A DNA stretch of 64,000 bases from Pempheris klunzingeri (Eukaryota > Chordata > Actinopteri > Acropomatiformes > Pempheridae): positions 13,593,874 to 13,657,873 of the forward strand of contig NC_092014.1 of assembly GCF_042242105.1 (NCBI RefSeq), in the 5' to 3' direction. The translations under genes and the position numbers were made by a program. Under the pieces are notes generated by a model. The model made no database searches. It was not told the DNA's origin and saw only the letters and a program-made list of their open reading frames with translations. Below are positions 1-11,625 of this stretch, piece by piece. Positions within the stretch are counted from its first letter, which is position 1. Each line of letters opens with the position of its first letter.

Positions 1-3000
1 AATCATTTTGTCCTCAAATAAAAAAAGCAATATTTAGGCTGTGGCTGTGCAGTTTGAATAAAGAATGTGTGCCCTGGTTGCCTTATTGGCCTTGTGTTGT
101 ATTCAGTGTGTCATTCAAAATGAAACTGAGGGGAGTGCTCTAGTGCTGCTCTGTGCTTGAACATTTTAAGCCCCTTTTAGACATAAAATAAAAAAATTAA
201 AAATTCTCTGCGAATTATACTTTGTTTGAAAAGAGCTTTAATTGTTTATAAAGCAACAATTCTGTAACATTTTCTTCTACATGGCTCAAGTTTGAATTGA
301 AGTTGAAGTTACATTTACAGGGAAGCCAAAGTGAAGATTACAAACGAGAATTTAAAGAGTTTAGTGTGCAAACCAATCATGAGAGTGGGAGCGAAGGATG
401 GAGTCCTACACTTTTATCACGGAGGACATTTGAAGCAACAGATTGGACTCTGCAGAGAGACTTCTGAAAGCTACATGAGCTACTTTTGTAAAAATGGCTG
501 ACATTGGCCCAAAGCTGATATGCTGAGATCTCTCTCCCCACACTGATGCCAGCACAACACGACTGTTCAGCGTCATGTTGCAGTACACTGCATTTCGCCA
601 CTGTAGAGCTGCCACGATTAATGAAAATGAATTGATCTATCTATCTAAAAACGCCAAAATTTCACTTCACTTCACTCCACTTTTTAAATATGAATATTTG
701 CTGTATCTTTATTCTTAAATGATAGTCAACTCAATATATTTGCATTTTTCGTTAGACTAAACAAGCAATTGAAATATGCAGACCTTGAGCACTTTTACAT
801 TTTCACTATTTGTACATTTTATTGGCAATTAATAAATTAACTATCAATTGAGAAAATAATAAATGATCATAATAAATATAATATTATTACAGCCCAACTA
901 CGTTGCTTAGTCTTGCATCCCAGATGCCAAACGTGAGGCGAGCATTGCTCTATCCTTATAGGCCACCTTCTGTCATGTGTGACAGTCAACATGAAACTTC
1001 TCCATAAGAGAGGCCCACTGTATGTTTGACAGTCAGAAAGCCAGAACTTAAACAGATGGATGAACCCAACAATGCAACAGATTTGCTGTCTGACAGGAGC
1101 TTTACTTGACAGGCTCAAGGGACGTGGTTGTCATTCCAAAACACAGATTTCATTTGAGGCAGCGAGACGACATTTGGACTAGAAAATAAAATAATACAAA
1201 ACATATTTGTCAGCCCAAATATGAAACCTGGCCTTAGCGTCTGGCCTCTTGTGTTAACATTTTGTCGAGGGCCAAAAAGTGTATCCAGAAAGACAATCAT
1301 TGCACAGATAAAGCCACATTATCAGAACGGAGATTATTGCATCTTGGCCATAAACTCAACAATGACAATAAACAAGTACATCCAAACATTTTGTTGACCA
1401 TCAGGGATAAAAGTAGGTTAATCATACATTCGTCATGATACAGCTGTTCATCATACCGCCTTTACAATGAGAAAATCCCACCACTGTTGTGACAGCTCTA
1501 ATGACCGTGGCAGTTTCCTACAGTATGATTGCTGCTTATGGACAGATGCGATGGTAACATAATCCTCTCTTTGTGCTTTGAGCCATTTGTCTACAGCTAG
1601 CTCTGTGCACCCGAGGTCAAAAGAGAGGGCACCTAGTGGTGTGGTGTAACAAACTACACTCATAAAGAAGGCACCCACAGTAGTAAAAAAAAAGTAGTTG
1701 GGGAGATAATCAATCAATAGCACATACACAAACAATTGTTTGCCAGGAATGTAACCTCAGCGCTGTGCTTCCTGTAATCTGTAGGAAGAGGACAGACTAA
1801 ATGGGCTGTATGACTGTCGTGTAGGTCAATCTATGACTGACAGATGATATGTGTGGCACAAACACAAGAACGGAGGGCTATGATATGAAGCCATTGGAAC
1901 CTGTAACTACTCAGTGGTCCCATAAAGCTAATGTACAGGCTCTGAGGCTGCATTCACACCAACAATAGCACTGCGTCAAAGATATGCAGCCTCATTCATT
2001 TGGGTGAGACTGATGCAATGGACCAGTAGTCCCACTGTTAGTGGAATACAGCACAAGTACCGTCCAGCTCTACTATTTAACTCACACTTGTCGAAATGCA
2101 GAATAAAATAACTGCCACCGTGATGACTTTCCACAGTAAAATGCTGCCACATTTACAATGTGACATTTTTGGGGCTAATAAGCCTTTAAACTGACAAATG
2201 TGTTATTCCAACTGAACCTCCTGGTTTATTCTTCATCTTCTCCTCAAGCAACATACTTGCAATTTTTTTTAACCCAGTGGTATTTTTGGTTGAATTTGGC
2301 CTAAGTTTAGAGAACTTAGGCCAAGTTTGACCATTCTTGGTCTGCAGCCAACTAGACGAGCAATTCAACCAACTCAAAACAGAAAACAGAGCCAGGAAGT
2401 CCTTTTAGAAAAAAACCCCACAAGATTTATACACCGTGCAGTTCAGCAGATAGCTCACCATCAGAGTAGATGAAAAAAAAAGCATCCTCAATCACATACA
2501 GAACAGTAAATGCAATATATGTAGTACTACACTTACAGTACATCACATTAAATGTGCTGCACACACAAAGCATTATTAGATATTTAGGAAGCGTTTGCTG
2601 TGTGGTGTATTTTCATTCTAAATTAGTGCATGTGAATCAGGTGGAGTAAATGACTTTTTGCTCATGCACTGTAGCTCTTATTTTCTTCAGGGTTTACATT
2701 TCATCTTTGAATCAATCATGGACACTCAGATCAAATGACCAAAAATCCAGCAACAACATTCAGTGTGTCTGGAAACAGTTTGGAGTACCCTGTAGCACTC
2801 GCACAAGTTTGTTTACAATCCCAGTGCAGCTACCAACAGTTAAACCTACAAATAAATTGCATTTGTCACAGCATGTGACAAATATTAACTAAATAGAATT
2901 TAACTCTTGAATTAAACAAACACAACTTAAACTGTAAAATAACCGAAAGGTCCACTCGTCCTAACAGTTGAAACACTTGCACGATGCCCTTCTTTGTGCC

Positions 3001-4153
3001 CTACATTACCATGACTCTTATTGGTTATCTGGGCTTTTACATGTAGACTATCTTCTCCTTTTCTTACCCTGAAGCTTCATGCATCATTAAAGACAATCTG
3101 AGTCAATGCCGGACGTTAATTTAATTTGTGCACAGTTTTGAGCAACGGAGTTGCATGTTGAGGGTCATTTTTGATGAATTTGTTGAATTTGAATGATTAG
3201 AATTTAACCGATCTACTACAGGTTAAAGCTACAATCTGGAAGATCTCAGTTTCGCTGTCTTTGGCGGGACCTATGGCGTTAAGAATACAAACGCTGCTTC
3301 AAGTGAGTTGAAGACACGGGTGTATTATGGGTGCTAGTCTGTTGCATTAGCTCCACCTACCCCGTCTGTTCAAAACAGCCACTGCTGTGTGATGGGAAAC
3401 GAATCACTAACTGTGTGCTGCTTGTGATTTTACCCGGGAATGTCCCCACCAACACCCAGCACTAATCCAGTAATACTGCAAATGCGAGGGCTTTCATCAG
3501 TGGGCCACAGGCTCAGTCACCTTTGTGTTACCTCATTTGGTGATAGACAGTGACTTTAAAGACATTTATCAAAATTAAAATCTTTCATATTATCACCTTA
3601 ACTTATCAACTATTTGTTGATTACTTGCAAGCTTCAAATGCCCGGTGGAGAGATAATGGATGTCTTGACAGACACAACTCGACACTCAGCTGTTCCAAAT
3701 GTGCCTTAAAACTTTTGTTTAAAGTCTTCAGTTTTCACTATTGTGATGTAGAAGGTGACTTTTGTGTCTCTCACGCTGAACTTATAGTATGACCTGGTTA
3801 TAAAAATATATATATATATATATATAAAATGTGACGATATAACAATTATAAAACATCTTAAAAATTTAGTTTTCTGTTATTTTAAAGAAATAAAATAAAA
3901 GTTTTCATTAAGATTCCTTTTTATATGTTTGCAGGCTTTCACAATTTAAATTGCATGTTCACCACACTCCCTGCTTCTGTGCTGATTTGCAATGCCCATC
4001 AGTTTGGACCACACTCATTTCACACGCTCTAAACCCTGTAACACGGTTTTACATGATTTCACTGCTAATAAAGTGCACTTAATAATAAAGTGCTCTTAAA
4101 TATAGCAAAACTACAAGAAACACAAGAAAAATCAAGAAAGAAAGGAACACATC
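1..4153. other. Intergenic DNA, no gene recognised
   Basis: No open reading frame here resembles a known protein, and none shows a plausible set of splice sites with conserved coding sequence. The DNA is AT-rich with scattered short homopolymers and a (TA)n tract near 3808-3826. A perfect 12-bp inverted repeat with a 5-nt loop lies at 2296-2324 (arms TTGGCCTAAGTT and AACTTAGGCCAA). It could be distal flank of cntf or of a gene outside the window. Confidence 0.6.
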
Positions 4154-4155
4154 TA

Positions 4156-4729
4156 CAGTGGTGTGAAAAAGTATTTGCCCCCTTACAGATTTCTTCTGTT
4201 TTTGCTTTTTTGTCACACTTACATGTTTCAGATCATCAAACAAATTTCAATATCAGACATAGATAACCTAAGTAAACACAAAAAGCAGTTTTTAAATGAT
4301 GATTTCATTTATTAAGGGAAAAAAGCTATCCAAACCAACCTGGTCCTATGTGAAAAAGTAATTGCAGAGATCTTTCAGCCTACCTCATGTTGTCTATTTA
4401 AGTGATTTCTTGATTCTACAGCTCTGGCAGTAATCAGGCCTGGGTGTGGCAAGTGAAATTGAACTCAGCTTTCAAAAATGTGGTTAATCACAGTTAATTC
4501 ATGATTTAACAAGGACGGGGCAATTACTTTTTCACATAGGGCCAGGTTGGTTTGGATAGCTTTTTTCCCTTAATAAATGAAATCATCATTTAAAAACTGC
4601 TTTTTATGTTTACTCAGGTTATCTATGTCTGATATTAAAATTTGTTTGATGATCTGAAACATGTAAGTGTGACAATAAAGCAAAAACAGAAGAAATCTGT
4701 AAGGGAGCAAATACTTTTTCACAGCACTG
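4156..4729. mobile_element. Palindromic Tc1/mariner-type MITE with 210-bp inverted arms
   Basis: The left arm (4156-4365) and right arm (4520-4729) are near-identical inverted repeats of about 210 bp, starting CAGTGGTGTGAAAAAGTATT on the left and CAGTGCTGTGAAAAAGTATT on the right when reverse-complemented. Both ends abut a TA dinucleotide (4154-4155 and 4730-4731), the target duplication expected of Tc1/mariner elements. The roughly 154-bp centre has no transposase. It is a non-autonomous element of a kind common in teleosts; the exact family name cannot be assigned without a repeat library. Only a few mismatches separate the arms, so the insertion is fairly young or homogenised. Confidence 0.92.
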
Positions 4730-4731
4730 TA

Positions 4732-5356
4732 TGTAGTAGCACCCTGTAAACACTGGAGGGTGCTGCCATACAGACTGAATATCCCCAGATGATAATATAA
4801 GTGGAATGTTTTATAGCCATAGTGTTCAAAACTACACATATCAGAGCTACAGCCTGGTGATGGCATGAATTCAAATGTTCTCATTTTCATCAGAATGTGC
4901 CCCTTGTTGACTGCTTCCTCCGTCAGCTGCAGTGGATCCCGGCAGTATATCTTAAATAATAACTTCAGCTGTATGAAAGGAGCTCCTGCATGAGGAGTAC
5001 CATGAATGTGAGTTTGATAGCAAGTGAGTAGAGTAGCAACGCCATCGTTTGCATTTGGAATCGGCGTTAACTGTGTTGTGTTTCCTCAATACAATAGAAA
5101 GAAAGAAAGAAAGAAAGAAAGACTCTATGTTAACTGTACTTAGATGCATTATTGAATTGCATCTAACAAGATAATTAATATAAATTTGTATTAGACTTTC
5201 CCATACTTAAAATAAACTTGCTCCAACAAATCTTGTTCTTATAAACTATGATAAACATGGTTATTGACCCTCTCTGTCTAAGGCCTCTGTTCATCTGAAG
5301 GGGGCTTCATGCCCTAAAAATAGCCCAGCCCACTCATCCCCCTGTGTCAGGAGGGA

Positions 5357-5409
<53 letters not shown>

Positions 5410-5591
5410 GCTGGCCATTTTCACTCTCCTTCTTTTTCTCTCCATACATGTGTCACAACCGTCTGAACGCCATGCTTCATCTTCTCGCCCCTTTCATCCC
5501 GTCATCCAATCTCTTTCTCTCCTTAACCGCTTTTTCTCTGTCATATATCCTCTTCACACACACACACACACACACTTGTCACGTCTCCATG
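4732..5591. other. Flank downstream of cntf with simple repeats
   Basis: This stretch should include the 3' UTR of the minus-strand cntf gene, but no convincing polyadenylation signal was seen on that strand, so the transcript end is unknown. It contains a GAAA tetranucleotide tract at about 5096-5121, a (CT)n run at about 5359-5405 and a short (CA)n at about 5556-5575. No other gene was seen. Confidence 0.5.
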
Positions 5592-8482
5592 TTATCTGCG
5601 GGTGCTTCTCGTGCTCCTGACTCTCGTGGCCCTTGCTCGCTCCTTGACGATCACCGAGGGCAGGGCTTGCAAGGTGGTGACGGCCGTCTTGATCCAGTAG
5701 TCCACCTCTTTGAGGATCCGGTACACCCAAAGCTTCAGCTCAAACAGAACAGTCGGACTGTCCAACTGCAAATGAGAAGGGGAGAGATCACCTGGCTCTG
5801 GCTTCATTTCCACCCAGAATTTTCACCATCATCACGACACCTCTGACGACATCAGCACCTACCTCCAGTCCCTCCGTGCTGGGAGTCAGGACCGCCGTGC
5901 CGTCGACAGCTTTTAGGAGTTCTCCAGTGTTGATTAAGAGGAGCGACAGTCTGTCCCTCACCATCTTCCTCTGGGTCTCATAGTCGCCCTTCTTCCCGTC
6001 ACCCAGCTCCTCTTCTTCTTTGGCGATGGCGCTCTCCAGCAAGCTGCGGCACTGTAGCAGGGCAGAGTGTAGACGCCACAGCTTGTCTCTGGTGTCCAGC
6101 TGGGAGGAAGGAGGAGGGACGGACACCAGGCGACCGTCAGCCACCATGACATCTGCTGTGAAACTCTCCCTCTTTCTCTTGAGGAAGAAAGAGAGAAAAC
6201 AATGACGGTGAAAATTAAGAGCAGAAGCAATTTGGCTCTATATTGAAGATCATTGTCTATGAGGCAACAGGGATTTTGTCCTAATGTGAGAGGAATTCGT
6301 TCAGGCTCATTCACACTTCCTCTAAGAATGAAATATATCCAACAGAGGAAACAGTCTTCTTTTGAAAGGGTTTTTGTGTTCAGCCTGAGTCCAGCAGGGA
6401 TTTAAGAAGGCCACAAGTAAAAGGTTAAAATGAGCTAATTAAAATAACACAAAAGCACCATAGAAGCAAGGAAGAAAGTACTTTTGTTGGTGCAATACGT
6501 GCAACACCATGCAATGAATGAATATAGCGAGATGTAACACGGCTTTCATTTCAAAGTCAACATGTCATTACAAAATCATTAACACATATATAGACATTAA
6601 AGGCAATAAAGGTAAAGGTAAACCTGACATCTCTCTCTTGAGTCTGTAAGATTATATGAAGCTAGCCTGGCTAACCACAAATTGTAGTTTTGACACTTAA
6701 CAAAACATAAAATTTTGACGGGTGGGATTTTGCTAAACTAAAATAAGATAAGCTACGTGTCTACTGGCTGTAGATTTATATTCATCTTCTTGTCTAACTC
6801 ACAGCAACAAAGCGAAAATGACTATTTCCCAAAATGTCTAATCCTTTAACATTCATATAAATAAATACTGTATCTGCCTTTGATAAACAATACATAAGAT
6901 AGCATCTTTGTAATCTCAGAGCTCCTTTATTATGATGATGATGATGATGATAATGATGACAGGTCACTTCACAGGCATCATGGTAGCTGGTATCAGCTTT
7001 GAGTTGGCTGTGAATCCCAGAGGCCTCCTTGTGACATTATAGTGAGGCGCTAATGCTGAACCCTGCACGCCAGTTAGTGCCTGTGTGACAGAGTGGCCTA
7101 ATGTGACCTGTGCTCTCTGAGAAGTTAGAGTTTACTGCTCAGACTGCAGAGGAAATGAGATTCAGGCAGTTATGGATACCTGGGAGACGATACTGAAGCC
7201 AGAGACAATATTCTCATAGACCATCTTGAATTATGATAACATGTTAAGCTCTGAGCATGATTTAATAGGCACCAAATGGATGGTGTAAATTAATGTTTTC
7301 CCACTTGATGAATCGTCAAGGGACAGCTGGCCTGGAAAAAATAATACTCTGCCTGCAAAATATTCAGTCTGCATTGGATTCATTTGAGACCTCTGTGCCA
7401 AAGACTAAACTAAATCATATTTCCTCCAGGCAGGGAGGCAAACAAACACAAGATACACACATGTACAAAAATGCCTGTATGACAAGCTAAGACATATCTA
7501 ATCAGTTCATCGTGAGCTTGCTGGAATGAGGCCTTTCGGTTTGCTGCAGCAATACTTCCAGAGGAAACTATGCCCTCAGTGTCAGCGATAAGTTTGCACA
7601 CTAAATGGCGTCAGACAGACCAATTTCGAAGAAGACTTGAGGGGTAGAGGAAGGAAGGGTCACATCCTGAGAGTGAAGTTGATAAAGTGATATACAAGGC
7701 AGCTCGCTCGCTCCAGGCAAAGCACATGAAAGCAAGGACAAGGCAGCCAACTGACAGGAAACCAAGATGCTTTAATAACCGGTAGCTCTCACACCTATAG
7801 GCAAAGAGACACGGGCGTGTGGGAAAGAGATGAAGGCTTCTAGCCCGAGTGATGATGAGTTTGTGCCAAAAAAACGCCCACCTCTGTCATTCCAACTGTG
7901 TCTACCCCCTCCGCTCTGCATTCTTACCCCCTGCTGTCCTAGGCATAATTTCTCTCTCTGTTTCTCGCACAAACACACACACACACACATATACCACATA
8001 CCCCCTTCATCTTATCTTGCTTTTGCATGCATCAAATTCATCTTTCTTGATCTCTTTCTCTCTCTCTCTCTCACACACACACATATACACACACATATTA
8101 GGTACACATACTTCTTTCAAACACATTCACGTACACACAAAGTTAGAGTCATGCCTGCACAGAGGACACTCATAACACACACACAGACACACACAGAGAA
8201 AATCTATTAATTTTCCATTTAACCTTGGCCTATTTCTCACTCTCCTTTACCCACACACACACACACACACACTTTTCTTTCCTCTCAGTCTTCAGCTCTG
8301 GCCTCACACTGTGATCTGCTGGCAGGTTGTGGCCAGTGGAAACATTAAGCTCCTCTACTCACATACAGCTCCAGTAAGATGGAGCACTCATGGTGCAGCT
8401 GCTCGGCTATGGCAGTAGCCCGGGCCGCGGTGGTCCTGCTCAGATCCGGGCCGGTCATGCCTCTGGTCCGCCTGTCTGCCAT
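5592..8482 (-). CDS. cntf: Ciliary neurotrophic factor-like cytokine (CNTF)
   Basis: Secreted four-helix cytokine of the IL-6/gp130 family; mammalian CNTF signals through CNTFR-alpha, gp130 and LIFR. Three coding exons on the minus strand: 8482-8363, 6177-5863 and 5765-5592. Both introns are phase 0 with GT-AG ends and good pyrimidine tracts. The product is 202 aa; human CNTF is 200. Helix A ends in exon 1 (LLELY). The A-B region contains VADGRLVSV, which resembles the human ADGMPVAS segment. Helices B and C are in exon 2 and helix D in exon 3. The stretch LFELKLWVYRILKE resembles human CNTF, and F153-x-x-K156 matches the FXXK LIFR-binding motif of this family. The chosen ATG (MADRR) is the first in frame and has no signal peptide, like mammalian CNTF. 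Mammalian CNTF lacks the intron before helix D. Cardiotrophin is the alternative, but sequence and linkage to zfp91 favour CNTF. Confidence 0.9.
6655..6842 (-). repeat. Degraded interspersed repeat in cntf intron 1
   Basis: The segment reads as a diverged copy of the percomorph repeat whose consensus contains AGCCTGGCT, CTGGCTGTAG and TTTCCCAAAATGTC and ends in an ATTCCTTTAA-like terminus. It lies in the first intron of cntf. A larger relative lies at 53496-54165. Recognition is from memory of the family, not from a library search. Confidence 0.55.
7970..8273. repeat. Broken (CA)n/(CT)n tracts in cntf intron 1
   Basis: Several short CA and CT dinucleotide runs (for example near 7974-7990, 8048-8098 and 8252-8272) separate the branch of intron 1 close to exon 1. 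They create spurious threonine/histidine-rich reading frames and carry no gene. Confidence 0.8.
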
Positions 8483-8550
8483 TGGACCTCCGGGTGCCTC
8501 TGCCGCGAACACAGGCGCGCACTTGGAGCAGGAGAGCAACAGGCCGACCC

Positions 8551-8580
8551 CTAATATAGGTCCGTGTGCGCCTGCCTCAT
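8551..8580 (-). promoter_or_regulatory. cntf: Short upstream ORF in the probable cntf 5' UTR
   Basis: On the minus strand an ATG at 8580-8578 opens a nine-codon frame ending in TAG at 8553-8551, about 70 nt before the cntf start codon and out of frame with it. If transcription starts near the TATA box upstream, this uORF is inside the leader and could reduce cntf translation. Confidence 0.45.
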
Positions 8581-8688
8581 CCCGACAACACCTCACTTCA
8601 CGGATCTCTCCAGCTCCCCTCGTACCTCTCTTAGGTTTCGGTAAAACGAGTTTCCCAGTTTGTCCGACCCTGCCTGCTCGCTGTTACT

Positions 8689-8696
8689 TATTTATA
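8689..8696 (-). promoter_or_regulatory. cntf: Candidate TATA box of cntf
   Basis: The minus strand reads TATAAATA at 8696-8689, about 207 bp upstream of the cntf ATG. A start site some 30 bp downstream would give a 5' UTR of roughly 180 nt. Position and orientation fit a focused promoter, but no transcript data support it here. Confidence 0.5.
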
Positions 8697-8954
8697 TGAC
8701 AGAGTTTGCGGGCCAAATCTCCGCCCTTTTTCCCCCCGGGGAACCTGATGCCGGGCAGGAGGAATTTAACGGGACGAGCGGGGGCGGAGAGTCCCAGGGA
8801 GTGGAGGAGGGAGAGCTCATCAACTTATTCATGAGGAGCTTATCTGATTTACTGGTCATGGCAAAAGGAAAGATGGTCTGCATCTGAGTTGGATGTTGGC
8901 TGGACTATGTCGAATCTGCTTCCGCATGTGTGTGTGTCCTAAACTATTCATGTA

Positions 8955-9240
8955 GGCCCACTGAAGTACTGAATTAAAGTACAGTACTTGCACTAAGGCA
9001 CTCCTAGTTTACTTGAGTAGGCCCACAGTTCCTTTTATGCTACTTTATGTGATCAGTTTGTAAAATATACTTATTGTTAATTAAACAAAGATATGTATGC
9101 TTGTTCAAATTGCATCTTGACCAACTACAGCACTAAAGTAGGCTCCACTCAAGCTCTACATGTTAATGCATGCATCAGTAATGATGATCCAGTAATAGCT
9201 GACAATATAACACTTACAGGGGCCTCTCCAAAAGACTGGC
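8955..9240. repeat. TTACTTAAGTA-family interspersed repeat (degraded)
   Basis: The DNA contains diverged pieces of a very common percomorph repeat: AGTACTG, TTTACTTGAGTA, TTTTATGCTACTTTATG and the ATGCATCAGTAATGATGATC segment in the usual order. It lies upstream of cntf, between the cntf promoter and the CCCH gene. Relatives are near 33151-33250 and 57180-57480. Confidence 0.6.
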
Positions 9241-10528
9241 TTTGATAGTAAGTAATATTGAACTAACTTTCATTTGTAATGGAGGTTTTTTTGTGGTACT
9301 GCTATTTTGTAAAACCACACAAGAACCAATAAAGTAGCTATTATGGTGATTTTACCTATATACTCTAGTGTTAATGTCGAGACAATACATGCACTGGCCT
9401 TTAATTTGGAATAAATGTATAAATAGCTGGATATTATGGACCCTCTCACAATAAATGCTTTTATGTGTCACAGCAGAAAAGCAGCAGGTCTAACCACTAA
9501 CATTAATGATGGGTTTATTCCATTTAGACTACCAGGGAGCCATGACAGTAAACCCACACATGCACAATGCCAGAGGCACACATAAATGGAACTCAGCCGC
9601 TGTAAATGTTGGCTAGTACATTTATACCCGTGTTTGATAAGTCAGCATACCTCTCTGGACAAATGTCCTTTTGGATTTTGTCATTAAACTTATTTTAAAC
9701 AATGTGCATGTGGTATGTGTGCTTACTTATGAATTCCACAAGGTGATACTAGAGATTAACAGCAGGAAAAAAAAACACACACACACAAAGACAAATACCA
9801 AATAAAAATGAAAAACTCAGTCTTTTCTGGAGGATTGATGTGGTGTCTATTACAATAAAGGCAGTTAACAGGTAGAACACCATAAAGTGACTAATGAATA
9901 ATTAAAAAAACGTCATATTAACTTTAGGCTTTATTTTATTAACTTCAGTGGTTACGTGATGTCTGGATATTGGAAGACATGTTATTAAAAACACCTTGAA
10001 ATTGAGGTTCTAAGGATTGAGGGTGTGATTTATGAATGTAATTTGGGGGCTATAGATTTTCAAATTAGCTTCACTACTCCACATACAGTATCTTGAAATG
10101 GATGCCTTTTTTTCCAGAATATTTTATTAGATTTATATTAATATTTATATTATGACCATATTTCAAAATCTGTTCACGACTTAATGCTGCTTTTCTAAAA
10201 TAAGAAATGAAGCAAAACATTATTCAAAAACATTTACACACCGATGCAAAATCATATTCCACAATGCATCACAAAGATATCACATTTATAGATCATACTG
10301 CCATACAAACAAACAAATTCTGCAAACAATTTGTAAATGTGTGATGTGTTAAAAGAACATCCGCCAATGACGAAAACCCTCTTGTGACATTTAATCACCC
10401 CCCATACATGGGTGATTTACTGAAGTTTGTCTGCAGAGGCCTCAGGTTGGTGGATCAGTGTTAGTAGCTGCAGAGTTCAGGGTGTAATACCTCCCCCCTG
10501 CTGCAGGTGTCACTGTGGCGCCCCCGGG
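9241..10528. other. Spacer between divergent cntf and CCCH-gene promoters
   Basis: AT-rich intergenic DNA with no coding signal. The last 100 bp or so, near 10490-10560, become GC-rich (GTGGCGCCCCCGGG and nearby CpGs) and probably form the core promoter of the plus-strand CCCH gene. Confidence 0.5.
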
Positions 10529-10755
10529 ATGTAAACACCGAGCAGCGGCTACACGACGACAGCTAACCGAACTGAAACCTGGATGTGTCTTTTAAAGAGC
10601 AAGTGGGAATTGATTAAATATTTTCCCACTGTAACATTCTAGTAAACGTCCAATCGTTTACTATAAAACTATCCAGGAACACTGTTAGAGGTTTTAATTT
10701 TGAGACCAATCTAACCACCTAGCTAGCTTAGCTTCGGTTGATGCTAAAAGCATGA
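10529..10755 (+). promoter_or_regulatory. Cluster of upstream ORFs before the CCCH-gene start
   Basis: Three short upstream frames precede the main ATG. ATGTAA at 10529-10534 is a start-stop element. The frame at 10583-10642 has 19 codons plus TAG. ATGCTAAAAGCATGA at 10741-10755 has four codons, and its TGA (10753-10755) overlaps the main ATG (10752-10754). Which of them are in the mRNA depends on the unmapped start site; the last is almost certainly included. Confidence 0.6.
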
Positions 10756-11625
10756 ACTCCCTGGTTGTCTACGGAGTGTCCTCTGAGTCTGACAGCGACG
10801 GAGATGTGGAGGGTGCAGACAGCGGTGGAGCTGAGTAAGTATTCACTAAGAAGTAAACATCTATCACAAACCACAGACTGTCAGATAACTAAATAATGCA
10901 GCGCCAGCTAACATTAGCTGTCATGTCTCTCTGCATCTTTTTCTTCTAGCTCTGTAAAGGAGAAAGGTGATGAGGCTCCAGCTGTCAAAAAGACCCGCAA
11001 CTTCCTGCTGGAGCCTGATTCAGCCTCCAGTGAATCAGACAGTGAATCAGAACCAGAGGAAGACCACCCAGAACCGTCTTCATCACCACCACATCCCCAG
11101 ACACCAGCATCTTCCACAGCCTACCAGTCCCCCTCAGGCTCCCTCGCCCCCAACAGACTACCTCCTCCCTCTCTGTACAGCACCTGCTCTGACAGCAGTG
11201 TGTTTGCCAACCCTTTCAAGGCTCAGGCTGACCAGAAGCTCAGCGCCCTGCAGAAACACGTCCCCCTCACAATGCAGGCCAAACCCTCACAGATAGGCGG
11301 CAAAAAGATGTGCGTGTCATACAGAAAAGATGGAAGGTGCAGGTTTGGGATCAAATGCAAGTTTGCTCATGACAGCGACCTCCAGACTGATTGTCATCCA
11401 CCTGTGATTGACGGGGCACCAGAGGCAGATCGAGTTGAGTCCCATGCAGGTGGCTTGCACGGTGGCGGATCCCAGAGCCTCCAGCAGGAGACGAAGGAGG
11501 AAGAGTCCGGAGGGCAGCAAGTGAAGAAGAGGAGGGTTGGACTGAGCAATACATTGATTCCTCCAAAACGAGCCATGAAGCAGTACGCCATGCACAGGGA
11601 CAGAGAGCGGATCAACATGCAGTGA
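10752..11625 (+). CDS. CCCH-type zinc-finger protein, uncharacterised
   Basis: Two coding exons, 10752-10834 and 10950-11625, joined by a 115-bp phase-2 intron with GTAAGT and TTCTTCTAG ends, encode 252 aa. The N-terminus MNSLVVYGVSSESDSDGD is followed by an acidic Ser/Asp/Glu stretch and a Pro/Ser-rich region. Near residues 142-162 lies one canonical CCCH finger, C-x8-C-x5-C-x3-H (CVSYRKDGRCRFGIKCKFAH). The tail is basic (KKRRVGLSNTLIPPKRAMKQ), possibly a nuclear signal. Single CCCH fingers often bind RNA, so a nuclear RNA-processing role is a reasonable guess, no more. I do not recognise a named orthologue. The gene lies antisense between zfp91 and cntf and converges with zfp91. Alternative starts are unlikely because this ATG begins the open frame at the end of a plausible leader. 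Confidence 0.88.

Noticed and set aside
4570-4890. 106-aa open frame on the minus strand
   Set aside because: About half of it lies in the right arm of the palindromic MITE; it is a repeat shadow.
8660-8887. 75-aa plus-strand frame opposite the cntf promoter
   Set aside because: It has no homology and overlaps the cntf 5' flank; its openness follows from local GC content.
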